Assembly (NCBI GenBank): GCA_028015205.1
Contig: CM051511.1
Coordinates: forward strand, 1,798,001-1,862,000
From: Mytilisepta virgata
Taxonomy: Eukaryota; Mollusca; Bivalvia; Mytilida; Mytilidae
Direction of reading: 5' to 3'
DNA: 64,000 nucleotides
Shown: positions 35,050-45,530 of the stretch, one piece after another
Layout: each line of letters opens with the position of its first letter
How positions within the stretch are numbered: the stretch's first letter is position 1
Notes under the pieces: model-generated
Told to the model about the DNA's origin: nothing
What the model saw: only the letters and a program-made list of their open reading frames with translations
Database searches by the model: none
Program-made: the position numbers and the translations under genes

Positions 35050-36230
35050 GAATTTTCGACGGTCAAGCGTCATAATGAAGAAAAAGCATAATAGGGGCAC
35101 TGAAATCTCATAAACCACTGAACTCCATACCCCATAACCACATATATTTCTAAATTTTAAAAATAAATTGAGATCCTTGGCCCTTAATTATAAATGATAA
35201 TGTACTATTCCCGGAAGATAATAAATTGTTATATATCATTAAAAAAATCTCCAATAATATTTAATGCTAAACTGCATTGGTCTAACTTTTTATTTTTTGT
35301 CTGGTTTTTATTGGGTTGCATATTTTGTTCTTTGCTGGAAAAGAAACAAAAACACTTTCGATCCGTCTCTGTATGTGTTATCGTTTTTGAGATATAAGGT
35401 GACGCGTTAATTTTTAAACTTTTTAATTCTTCATCGATTTGATGAATGATTCCTCACGAAAAACTCAACAAAAGTTACTGCAGAATATTTTTTGTATCTT
35501 TTACCGTTTCCAAAATAAAAGGGTCAAAGAGACCATTATAGGTTGATTGATGCTTACCCCATATCTTAACATTTTTATATGTATACGTTGAATTTTGGCT
35601 CGATCGCCCTTACGCAAATGAATGAAAACGAAATAGAAACATCCTGTTGTTATTGACTTCAGTGGGTAAAAGGTCGACAAGGTCACTTACTACGAGAAGG
35701 AATTTTGTTTCAGGATGATATCTATCAAAACATTTCACTGATTTCGTTCTGTGTTATAGCGTAATTTTTAAAACTGTAAATCCGTCCATTTCAAATTTAA
35801 ATGTAAATACATGTATATTTTTGTTAACCCGTTTAATGCATTTTTGTAGGGTATTGTTCCTGGCCGGGGATCATGCCTGTCCAGTTGGGTTTTTTTCATT
35901 TTCTTTTTTGTGGTGTTCTTGTGTTAAAAAGAAATTAAGAGTTGTCTTTTTTTATACATAGATTTAATGAGCAACTAAGAATTTTTTTATTATTAATGTG
36001 GTGTTTAATCTTTCAATTATTTTATTTTCTGTCCTTATATCATATTGTAGATTTAATTTAATATTAATACAAGGAATACATCAATGTATCAGACATACAA
36101 TGTAAAAATAGATATTATTTCATTTGATGGGTCATAAATTTAAAAAATGTTCTTGTTGTGTTGTAATTGTACCATTTTATATAAATATGATTCAAATTTT
36201 TGGAGGATTTATCACGGCAGGTAAGAAGAC

Positions 36231-36775
36231 TTTTTTGTTATTTTTATTTAATGAAACCGAATGCATTTTATTACGTACAATAAAATCAGTTTAAATAAAC
36301 GGTTCAGAAATATTGGGATATATCTCTGTCAACATGATCATTGCAGCATTTCGACAAGCAAAAGTTGATCAAGTGTGACTTTGTATGACTGTAAAACTCG
36401 GGTCACAAAAATACCCATATCACGATTTTCAATTATCATCTCCATTAAGTATGCGTCAACTTTATAGGAACAATTTCCCCATTTCAGTCTCTGAAAAACA
36501 AATAATTTATTGAATATCATTTTTATTTAATGAAACCGAATGCATTTTATTACACCATACAATACAATCAGTTCTCATAAACGGTTCAGAAATATTGGTA
36601 TATATCTCTGATAATGCAGCAGCAAAAGTTGATCAAGTGTGACATCTCGGGTCACAAAAAAATACCCATATCACGATTTTCAAGTAACCTCTCCATTAAG
36701 TAAGTATGCATAAACTTGGGAACAAATTCCCCATTTCAGTCTCTGAAAAACAAATAATTTATTGAATACAATGTA
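36231..36775 (+). repeat. Tandem duplication of about 270 bp
   Basis: Two units beginning TTTTTATTTAATGAAACCGA at about 36,238 and 36,521 and ending AAACAAATAATTTATTGAAT; the second is shorter by an internal deletion. The inverted element at 56.5 kb has one unit. Confidence 0.85.
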
Positions 36776-36840
36776 AGGCATTCGAGATATCAGTTACTTC
36801 GTTTGGGAGAAGCTTAGTAACTATTACAGTTATTACTCGT

Positions 36841-37296
36841 TTGTTTATTTTTTAATAATGACAAAAGATTTTAATAATAAGAAAAGAAATGTTGAATAAA
36901 TTCTGCTATAATCTGTTTCTATTTTACAATTAAAGGATTATGAAGTATTGATTTATTCTTTATCAGCTGAATGTAGGAAAATATATATTTACATAATGAT
37001 GTTTATATAAAAATATATAATTTGAATTTAATACATGTATATTAAAACATTAATGTATAGTTATAGTATTTGAAAATCAAACTGCAGTCAAAACTCCTTT
37101 CAAGGCAACTCTATATAGCAAATCACTGTCCATAAAGGGCACATTCAAAAAGTCCCATTCATGAACAAACCATGTATAATAAACCTCTGTATAAAGGACA
37201 CCTGCTCATAATGGGCAATTTTTTCTGGTCCCTTGTGTGCCCTTTATAGACAGGTTGGACTCTAAACTAATGTAAGTACTATTTATTTAGGGTTTT
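36841..37296. other. Intergenic, nothing coding
   Basis: 37,090-37,265 contains degenerate CATAAAGGGCAC / TATAAAGGACAC / CTTTATAGACAGG motifs, probably an old repeat. Confidence 0.45.
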
Positions 37297-37640
37297 TGTG
37301 AATACTCCTGATAACGTTGACCACAGGTCCATTGGAGCTATTGCAATCGCTTGTGTCATTCATCGTCGCCCGTCCGTAAACTTTGACATTTTAATCTTCT
37401 CCTCTGAAACCACTAGATCAGATGGGATGAAACTTCGTGGAATGATCAGTGGGTTATCGCCTTTTAAAATTGTGTACATGGATTTGTTCGCCTGACAATA
37501 TTCCCGCTGTTAGAAAAATCGACAAAAAATGTTGAGCATCTATTGAAATAATTATGTTTCGCTCTCATAACACACATGGACTCTAAGAACAAGACCAATA
37601 TATCTAATAGTTGCTCATCAAGCTATTGGCCTCTTGTTTA
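37297..37640 (+). repeat. Diverged modular repeat ending ATTGGCCTCTTGTTT
   Basis: CGTCGCCCGTCCGTAAACTT, TCTTCTCCTCTGAAACCACT and the 3' end GCTATTGGCCTCTTGTTT place it as a short, diverged relative of the repeats at 44.2-45.5 and 50.2-51.8 kb. Confidence 0.55.
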
Positions 37641-37749
37641 AACTACCCATATGTCATCCAGCTGGAAAGTAGGTCACCTGTAGAGTGTTTATATTTACAA
37701 CACTGGTTATGATTGAAGAAAAGTTTAAACATGGACGGTGATGAGGAAG

Positions 37750-38187
37750 GTAAGTTTTCAAGCCTCCTTGGGGTGGGGTTGGTGGGTTTGGGCATTTAAA
37801 CAAAGATATCTGTTAACAACGAATAACCATTAATAGGTGAATTTCTGCGTGTTTAACCGATATTGATTAAATGCCCTTGTACCTGTTAAGACTTTGATTT
37901 CCGGAAATTCGGAAAGAGAAAGTAAAATTATACTAATAATTTTTCGCTTCATTGAAAAATTGTCTTTCATGTTCCAAATCAACTGAGTTTTAATAAATTT
38001 TTCTCTTACTTCTTTGTGCTGTCAATTTCACAGGTAGCGCAAACGCATTTAATTCCGGTTCATGGTAATGGTGCTATAGGAGTTTATATTCACCAATGTT
38101 GAAGGTTGTTTTTTCAAGTTTTCAGACTTTGTCTTTTCGGCAATAATTAGTAAGAAAAGAAATGTTGAATAAATTCTTGACACAAAA

Positions 38188-38266
<79 letters not shown>

Positions 38267-38713
38267 TATCCTCATATTCCCGTTTATTTCCTCCAAGAAC
38301 TGACAACAAAATAACTTATTAACTGAAAATTTTTAAAACATCACAGATTTTTTTCTTCTTCCTTCTTACCCTTTTCCCACTTATTTTCGTCTTTAGATCC
38401 TCTTCGGTTTACCAAACTTATCGAAATTTATAACATGTTGTTATTTCTGCAATTGATTAAATTTCTATATTTAGCATAGGGGTTTCTGTGTTATAAATAC
38501 ATTTTCATTCATTCTGATGTAGCGCGAATAAAAGTTAAATAAATATAAGAAAACATAATAAACGGACTTGAACAATGTTTTATCAAATCTTTTTAACCAT
38601 TAATTAATTAAAATTATGATTCCCCTCCCCCCCCCCCAAAAAAAAAAAATCGCGTTGAGCACTGCCCTCCCCCTCAAGTGTCGTCTGCATGCGGAACTAC
38701 ACAGTTATTAAAC
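37750..38713. other. Pseudogene intron/deleted region with long (AT)n
   Basis: Contains a pure (AT)n tract of about 75 nt (38,190-38,264) and a C/A homopolymer junction (38,623-38,650). The B-box coding sequence expected here by comparison with the intact paralogue is missing. Confidence 0.6.
38190..38264. repeat. (AT)n microsatellite, about 37 units
   Basis: Uninterrupted AT dinucleotides; the longest such tract in the window. Confidence 0.97.
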
Positions 38714-38854
38714 ATGGCTCCTGCGTTTGCCGTTGGAACCTTCCTTGAACTAGAAGGTGAAAAGTTCAAAGTGGTTGACTATGAAAAACCCTATGCAAAT
38801 TTTGCAGGACATTATGTCATACACTCATCATCAGGCCGCGTCCTAGCGTCCTAA
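38714..38854 (+). other. Short unrecognised ORF (46 aa) abutting the pseudogene
   Basis: ATG-initiated MAPAFAVGTFLELEGEKFKV then VDYEKPYANFAGHYVIHSSS and a stop at 38,852. Composition is protein-like and GC-richer than its flanks, but I recognise no family. It sits exactly where the pseudogene has lost its B-box half, so it may be the edge of inserted foreign sequence or a fragment of another gene. Confidence 0.3.
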
Positions 38855-39701
38855 AGAAATTCAGACACGAATTGTGCCTATTTGATTTCTTGCGGGATTC
38901 TCAGTCTGACGAGGAATTGGGCAACATGGAATTCCTCCCTGAAGACACCACACGTACTGATTCAGAAGTATTTTGGAAAATATACAATATGACAAATTTT
39001 CAAGAAGACAGAGATAAAACAAGGGAAAATAACAATAAAAACAGTGGTGACAGAGGGATAGAAGACGAGAATCAGAATATGAATTTGTTCCTTGATGGAA
39101 ATGAAACAAATGATTCGAATATAAATTCCTCTGAGGAAACTTTAAATTATACCAAAGAGAGGGGTGGTTAGTCCTATTCCGACATGCCCTCTTGCAGTGA
39201 AACATTTTCTAAAACAAATCTCATATTGAAAAGTAATGATCGGATTGTAAATAAAAGAGGCCCAAGAAGAAAAAACAATGGGGACGAACATTTCCAGTTT
39301 GAAGATCAGCATCCTCTTAAGACGTAAATAAAGGCGAAATATAGAAAACTTTTCATTGAGAGGTATCGTGTTTTCTGCGGATCAGAAATTATTCATTGCT
39401 GTAGAAGATGAAGGAATATTTCAATTACAAGATGCAGATGATAAATGTATAGTTAGTCTGTGTTTTGCAACTAACAATGACGAGAAGTATGACAGTGTTG
39501 CTAGCTTTCACAATAAATAGGTTATACTGATGGGGGAAAAGAAAAAAGGCTGTTAATATTGTAGATCTTCACAATAAAGAAATAGTAAAAAGAGTATGTG
39601 TAAATACAGCTCCTGGTTATTTATGTTGTGGCGCAGTAGGGAATTTATTCCAAACAACTGAAAAAGATGATTCTGTAACAGCATACGACCATGAAGGTTC
39701 A

Positions 39702-39880
39702 GTTCGGTATTTTTGGTAGAGTACTTCTTGTTTAATATAAGTTTGGTTTTTGGACTTCCAAATGTTTCGGTTTTAATGCTGCTGATGAGAGGTAACTCCT
39801 TGAAATGCGTCGTATACAGCATAGTATAAATTTACTATATCTAATATTAGTATCTTTGGATTGTTATTTTTTTTTTATTT
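39702..39880 (+). mobile_element. Hammerhead-containing insertion in the pseudogene
   Basis: Begins TTCGGTATTTTTGGT, the same start as in the minus-strand copy near 2,195, contains the ribozyme, and ends near TTGGATTGTTATTTTTTT. It interrupts the propeller reading frame between HEGS and KFKN, which are adjacent in the intact paralogue. That gives both borders to within a few bases. Confidence 0.75.
39776..39822 (+). ncRNA. Hammerhead ribozyme, copy B (intact type I fold)
   Basis: Stem I ATGCTG (39,776-39,781) pairs perfectly with CAGCAT (39,817-39,822). CTGATGA is at 39,782-39,788. Stem II GAGG/CCTT (39,789-39,792 with 39,798-39,801) closes loop TAACT. GAA is at 39,802-39,804. Stem III ATGC/GTAT closes a GTC triloop. 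The predicted cleavage site follows A39,816 (AUA). All core positions of a hammerhead are present. Known of the family: type I hammerheads with short stem III are carried by PLEs and by small non-autonomous retrozymes in animals. Confidence 0.85.
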
Positions 39881-40133
39881 TATTTACAAATTCAAAAATC
39901 TGGATCTAAGGAACGCTCAGGGTCTTGTAACAAACAACTTTTGCCAATTATACGTTTGTGGATATGACTCAAATAATATTATCAGAATACATCCGAATGG
40001 TAACAGCCATGAAGGTATACTCGGAGAAGACGAAAACGTTTCAAATGAATTTGATGTTGATGTCAAGAAGGAATCGGGAGAACTTATGATAATAAACCGA
40101 AATCATGAATCCGTCGAAATATACAAAGTATGA

Positions 40134-41268
40134 TATCAGCGCTTATAAATACCTCATCGCCTTTTTATACATGTACCTATTTTGGATGCTAACAATCTTT
40201 ACAAAAGGAAATGAAACTCATACCATGCATATGCACATGTGTAATTTTTCCCGTACGATCATCATCGAAAACGGTCCAGTATTCTACAGTATGTTAGTTT
40301 TGATCTCAAGCTGGTACACTCGGGATTTTCCGAGATTTCAATAAAAAGGAAATCCTAAACTTACTTTTTATGATCTATTTAGATAGATATTGATACATTT
40401 GAAATTCATAAAAGATGGATTGAAGAATTGTTCTCAACAAAAATGTGGGCATCGACACAATAATCCAGAATGTTATCAGCAGATTCCAATAAAAATTTAC
40501 TTACAAATCTGCAGCAAAACCAATATTTTCTGAGGACGAAGCGATGCCTAAAGCAGATAATCCATACTGTAACTAACTTCTATACTCAACTTTATATTAG
40601 TAAATTAAATATTAATTTCACAGGAGTATCAAAATTCTAGCACCCAATCTGGTTATATCCTTAGGAACTTCGATTTCACTATAAAAAGCAACAAACATTC
40701 TATAATACTAGATTCACCGCAAAGTATAAGCATTTTTCATCACATCAACAGCAGTGCTCAAGTCCAAAACTTCTAATACCAAACCAAAAAATCGATGTGC
40801 ATATTTTGTAGATAAACAACTCATCAGTTGTGCTCAAAGCCTTAAATATTGTTGTTGGTCGCAAAGCTGTAGCCAAAACCATCTAAAGGCAGAAATATAC
40901 ATTGAATATGTTCATCGTGGGGAAATATACTTTATTCGTGAGAACCTCAGAAATAGATAGAAATGCGAGATTTACCGAGCTACGTGTATACAAATAAACT
41001 GTATATTTTTCCACTATATTTATTCTGCAATGTTAAATTGAAAAATATTGTCGGGAAAAGCCAAAAGGGGGCGCGTATTATATGGCGAGCATTACGTCAT
41101 AAACAATAAATAAATGTGAACACAACACAAACTATTACTGGATACCAAGAGATAATACTGTTCCACTAGCACGATATCTGGAAAAAATATTCGACATTTA
41201 TTTAGCTAATATATCTACCATTCAATATACACTATAACGTTTTTTATCTTATATATATATATATATAC
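40134..41268. other. Pseudogene 3' flank and retrozyme-type fragment
   Basis: 40,340 carries AATAAA. At 40,640-40,980 the minus strand matches the hammerhead repeat (TAGATGGTTTTGGCTAC.., GAGCACAACTGATGAGTTG..CTACAAAATATGCACATC). CTGATGA is intact but GAAA has become CAAAA, so it is probably inactive. No gene. Confidence 0.55.
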
Positions 41269-41646
41269 GGCAAGCCGTTTTACTATTTATTCTAACTTCA
41301 AGATATCATATATAATCTAGTTTTTATAAGATATCTTATAAACTTTATAAGATATCTTGTAAACTTTATAAGATATCTTATATACTTTATAAGATATCTT
41401 ACATACTTTATAAGATATCTTATAAAGTATATAAGTTATCTTATAAAGTTTATAAGATATATAATAAAGATTATAAGATATCTTATTAAGAAAAGTATAT
41501 GAGATATCTTATAATTTATATTAGATATCTCATATACTATATAAGATATCTTATAAACTATATAATATATCTTATAAACTATATGAGATATCTTATAAAG
41601 TTTATTAGATATCTTGAAGTTAGAATAAATAGTAAAACGGCTTGCC
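41269..41646. mobile_element. 378-bp palindromic (foldback) element built of TTATAAGATATC repeats
   Basis: The ends are 40-nt inverted repeats: GGCAAGCCGTTTTACTATTT..CTTCAAGATATC at the left and its complement ending AAATAGTAAAACGGCTTGCC at the right. The interior is about 14 copies of a short self-complementary motif (TATAAGATATCTTATAAACT). It inserted next to a (TA)n run. The single strand could form one long hairpin or many alternative ones. Confidence 0.85.
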
Positions 41647-41903
41647 ATAGATATACATGTACCTTTATTTAAAATGTGATAAATCAGACTTTTCTCTTTA
41701 CTTTTTGATAAATAGGTCTCCTTTTTATCTAATGTTTGAATATTATTTGGTCAAAGTACGTTTAAATTACTAAACGGGTCGATCTGAAACTTTCTGAAAA
41801 CCACCCAGGATATATTTTCATTAAGTAGGTCATTTGCAGGAAACCTGTATTACATTGTACATGTATAATAGATGTGTAGTTATGACTATAGAGAGATGTA
41901 AAT

Positions 41904-41922
41904 ATGTACTCTGATAATGAAG
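41904..41922 (+). CDS. B-box gene, first coding micro-exon (19 nt)
   Basis: ATG TAC TCT GAT AAT GAA G, donor GTAAGG, phase 1. The 19-nt length, phase, acidic peptide and flanking sequence (GTTATGA.T..AGA..) match the first exon of the upstream pseudogene at 37,731. Joined to 47,785 it gives MYSDNEDLIGLCNPC and keeps the frame. The junction is predicted from sequence alone. Confidence 0.65.
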
Positions 41923-42169
41923 GTAAGGTTTCAATTTGTGATGTCTTTTAGAGCAAATTACCTTTTACCTTTTAATATTTGCATATATTATGCATTATAG
42001 AATTTTTACTGCTGCGACTGACTGGTTATTACACCTCTACTGATGAGCTCTACGCCCCTTTGCTGGTGTTTTGATTTTAACATGCATTTGTTAATTCTTT
42101 AAAAAATTATAAGTAATTTTGGGAGCCGAATCGTGCTCTACTGTCACAAAAGTTAAAAAATTGTTCATA

Positions 42170-42600
42170 TATTATGGCGTGTAAAACGTTGCAATATTCA
42201 CAAAAACAAAATATATATCTTCATAAAATTAAATAATTGTTTTTAAAAAGGAATATGTTTATAAAAACAAAATATATATTCAATAAATCAAAATATGTGT
42301 CCATGAAATAAAATATATATACATAAAACAGAAATATATGTTCATTAATGAATATTTGTTCATAAAAAAGTCATATATGTTCATAAAAACAAATAATTGT
42401 TCGTAACAATTACATATGTATTCATGAAAACAAGATATGTATTCATAAAATCCAAATATTGATTCATAAAATCCAAATATTGATTCATAAAATTCAGTAA
42501 TTGTTCATGAAAAAAATTATATATGTTTATACAAATAAATAATTGTTCTAAAAGTTAAGTATATGACTTGTTTGTTCTTAAAAAGTTATAAATACGTTCA
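42170..42600. repeat. Degenerate tandem array of ATGTTCATAAAA units
   Basis: About 15 imperfect copies, 25-30 bp each, of (T/A)ATATATGTTCATAAAA(A)CAAA. AT-rich; no coding. Confidence 0.8.
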
Positions 42601-42657
42601 ATAATTTGCATCATGGGGATACATCGTTGCTTTTGTAACAGTGTATTTGATTGGACA

Positions 42658-42850
42658 ATCAAAAACGAAACTTGGATGACTGGCTTAAATTGTCGTATGG
42701 CGGCGTGGAAAATTGACTTTGTAAGTTTCATTAAACAAAATGGTTAATGCTAGGTGCACGCTAATTGATCATTTCATGAGGTTGTGGTATCAAGGATACA
42801 CGGATTAAATTGTTCATTGCGACCAGCCAGTCATCCTAGTTTCGTTTTTA
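42658..42850. mobile_element. MITE-like inverted repeat
   Basis: AAAAACGAAACTTGGATGAC..TGGC at the left is the reverse complement, with few mismatches, of GCCAGTCATCCTAGTTTCGT..TTT at the right. About 190 bp, no ORF. Confidence 0.6.
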
Positions 42851-43321
42851 TGTAGAAAACAAAGTCAGTGTTTTCCTATTTGAAATCCTTTTTGAAAATA
42901 AGTGATCTACAAAGTCAGACTATTCTGATTCAATGTTTGTTTATTCTGCTCTTTTATGCTTCGGAATGTAATATCAGAGTGACATTAATGTTAGAATCAG
43001 TTATTAGCATAAGTATTGTTAATTTATATATGTATTAATAACCTTATTAATTTTAAAAATATTACAGTTCTAATAAGTATATATTAATATTAAATTTTGA
43101 CACGAATCAAATAAAGAATACATTGCTTAGATGAACGACTAAAATTTATGACAATCACCTTTTTTGATAAATTATTTTTGTTTAATTTATTTTATTCTAT
43201 TTCCTTCAGTTGTTAATTATTTCTTCAGTTGTTTTTTTTCAGTATTTTTTTTCGCGCTAAAAAGTTTAATTAAAATGAGAAGCGTAAAGGATTTATTTAA
43301 TAATAAAATTTTATGTCAGTA

Positions 43322-43633
43322 TAAGGGAGCAATCATTTTATTTTTATGGGGGAGGAGGTCTAGGATCAAATGATCCTGCCTATATTTTTAGGCGAAATTT
43401 CGGTCCTGTATTTTTTTCAGCTGCCATTGCGGTCTAAATTTTTATTTTTAAGTAAACCAACAAATTTCCTGATTGACACAGGGCCTCCATTTTTTCCACA
43501 CATATAGTGATCCTGTCTTTTTAAATTTTTAAATTTGAAATAAAATCCTGGCCCTGCCTTTTTATTTCAATATTGATCCTAGCCACCCCCCCCCCCCCCC
43601 CCATCCCCACTATAAAAATGGTTGCTCCCTAAT
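43322..43633. mobile_element. MITE-like inverted repeat with poly-C interior
   Basis: TAAGGGAGCAATCATTTTAT and, at the far end, TAAAAATGGTTGCTCCCTAA form terminal inverted repeats of about 25 nt. Interior repeats GATCCTG.CT..TTTTTA and a C-run at about 43,588-43,602. Confidence 0.65.
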
Positions 43634-44164
43634 ATCAAATAAGAAAAAGATAAAGGGATGCACTTTTTTTACATTATGATTACAAATATAAATAAAGGGA
43701 TCATTCTTCAATTATTTTCCAATTTCAATTTTTATAAAGTAAAACTTTGAAACTGAAAAACAATTTGTAAAAGTAAATGACAATGATGACACTTGTGGAT
43801 AAAGTATTAAAATATTTTTTTTATTTTGTTTTAACAGTAAATAAAGGTTTATAAAATTACAAGTTTTATTGATTAAGTCAGAGTATTTCATATAGATAGT
43901 GCACGTGTACAGCGGACTGTACTCTGTGAAATAGACTTGACAGGTGACTGGCAGCTAACTGATCCTTTGTTATTTGTTTATTTAGTTTCGTGATAATTTT
44001 AATTTACAAAACCCCTAAATATACACATGGACGATACAAATGTTTAGGAAAAGAACAGATTGTATTGCCGTTTAAAGATTAAATGGTTTTTGTAATTGTT
44101 TTATATTTTGTTTTTGTAGTATACATCTGCTTAAACACATCCTCTTCTACGTTTCCATTAACCC

Positions 44165-45530
44165 TAGGATTTATCGTCATGACCGCCATGGGCAATTCTT
44201 GCTTCTCATTGGTTGATTAAAATTTGGTTTTTGTCTGAAACTGGTTGTCCAAATGGAACGAAAATTGACAGGAAGCCTCAAAATTCCTTATTTCGTCCCG
44301 ATCGGCAAGAAACGTGGCCGTCATGGGAAATTGTTGTTTCCAATTGGTTGATAAAAAAACATTTCTCTGGAACTGCTTGGCCAAATGGAACGAACATTGA
44401 CAGGAAGCATCTATTGGAGGTTCTTTGCAAAGTTTCTTCATGTCGTCTCGATCGGACTACAAATATGCCCACTATGGGCAGTTCTTGTTTCCGATTGGCT
44501 GATATAAAAAGAAATCTCTGAAATCGCTTGGCTAAATGACACAAAACTTGACAGGAAGCTTTTATTGAAGGTCCTTTATAAAGTTTCTTCATTTCTTCCC
44601 AACTGGACTATAAATATGGCCGCCATGGGCAGTTCTTGTTTTCTGATTGGCTGATATAAAACAATCTTCTCCTCTGAAGTCGCTTGGACAAATGGAACGA
44701 AACTTGACAGGAAGCATTTGTGGGTTCTTTACAAAGTTTCCTCATTTCGTCCCGATCGGGCTGCAAACTTTGCCGTCATGGGCAATTCTTGTTTCTCATT
44801 GGTTGATTAAACACAATTTTTTTCTCTTGAACTGCTTGGCCAAAACTGTTAGCCAAACTTGACAGTAAGCATCAATGAAAAGTCTTTTATGAATTTTGTT
44901 TTCATCCTTGTTGGACAATTCTTATTTCTGATTGACTGATATAAAGAAATATTTTTCTCAAACCGCTTTGCCAAATGGAACGAACCTTGATAGGGCAGCA
45001 ATGGTCCTTAGGTGGTCCGCCTTCAGAATTATTTCCGATGACTCCGCCCGCCATCCAAAATGGCCGACAGAGCCGAACATAGTTTAACATAGGACCTATG
45101 GTAAATTTACTTAAAGATCTTGTCTGAAAACACTTTGCCAATTGGATCAAAACTTGGAAGCAATGGTCCTTAATTGTTTCCCCTTCAGAATAATAATAGA
45201 TTACCCTGTCCACCATCCAAGATAGCCGCCAGAGCCGAACATAGTTCAACATAGGACCCTATGGTGAATTTACTTAAATATCTTTTTGTCTGAAACCACT
45301 TTGTAATAAAAGTTGCAGCGTGGTCCTTAGTTGATCCTCTTTCAGAATTATATAAGATGACCCTGTCTGCCATTGAAGATGTCTGCCAGAGAGGAACTTA
45401 GTTTAACATAGGACCTAATGTGAAAGTTCACTGAAAGATCTTCTTGTCTGAAACCAATGAGCCAATTGGTACTTGCCAGCAGTGTTCCGAGCTGTCAGTC
45501 AAGATGGACAGGTGAGGGAAACAGGCTCTT
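44165..45530 (+). mobile_element. Modular repeat (GATTGG / CCGCCATGGGCA modules), 5' truncated
   Basis: Tandem modules of about 140-160 bp built from TCTGAAA.C.CTTGGCCAAA, TTGACAGGAAGC, GGTCCTTTA.AAAGTTTC, GCCGCCATGGGCAATTCTTG and TTCTGATTGGCTGATA, then a second module type (GTCCTTAGTTG..CATAGGACCTATGGTAAATT), ending CAGGTGAGGGAAACAGGCTC (to about 45,525). Same family and orientation as 50,211-51,769 but without the AGCTCACC start. Apparent ORFs on both strands here are repeat shadows. Confidence 0.75.

Larger units (their letters stand above)
34266..36840 (+). mobile_element. Dispersed element with 135-bp array, plus-oriented copy
   Basis: Unclassified element of about 2.6 kb defined by comparison with its inverted copy at 56,450-57,840. 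In order: the 135-bp array, a GACGGTCAAGCG..CATAATG joint (35,059), a region including GGAGGATTTATCACGGCAGGTA (about 36,205), a tandem duplication (36,231-36,775) and an end near ATTCGAGATATCAGTTACTTCG (36,780-36,830). No ORF of a transposase or RT is visible, so it would be non-autonomous. Confidence 0.65.
37731..40133 (+). pseudogene. B-box/beta-propeller gene paralogue, decayed
   Basis: Micro-exon 37,731-37,749 (ATG GAC GGT GAT GAG GAA G, donor GTAAGT), then sequence homologous to the intact gene from about 38,858: FRHELCLFDFLR (compare FDHQLFILMYFLR), EDENQ..NETNDSNINS, then QKLFIAVEDEGIFQLQD (about 39,388-39,440), EKYDSVASF, VNIVDLHNKEIVKRVCVN and KDDSVTAYDHEGS. The frame is lost by TAG at 39,169, TAA in the HPLKT segment, TAG after SFHNK and a frameshift near 39,545. 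It is split at about 39,702-39,880 by a hammerhead-bearing insertion, then resumes KFKNLDLRNAQGLV..YVCGYDSNNIIRI to 40,133. B-boxes and coiled coil are absent. AATAAA at 40,340. Confidence 0.8.

Noticed and set aside
38049..38309. Minus-strand ORF with an alternating Tyr-Ile tract.
   Set aside because: It is a translation of the (AT)n microsatellite.
42170..42600. Regular-looking repeats as a CRISPR array.
   Set aside because: Units are degenerate, AT-rich and have no unique spacers; the genome is eukaryotic.
44213..45373. Several overlapping ORFs of 60-116 codons on both strands.
   Set aside because: They repeat the same peptide fragments on both strands because the DNA is a tandem repeat; no domain is present.
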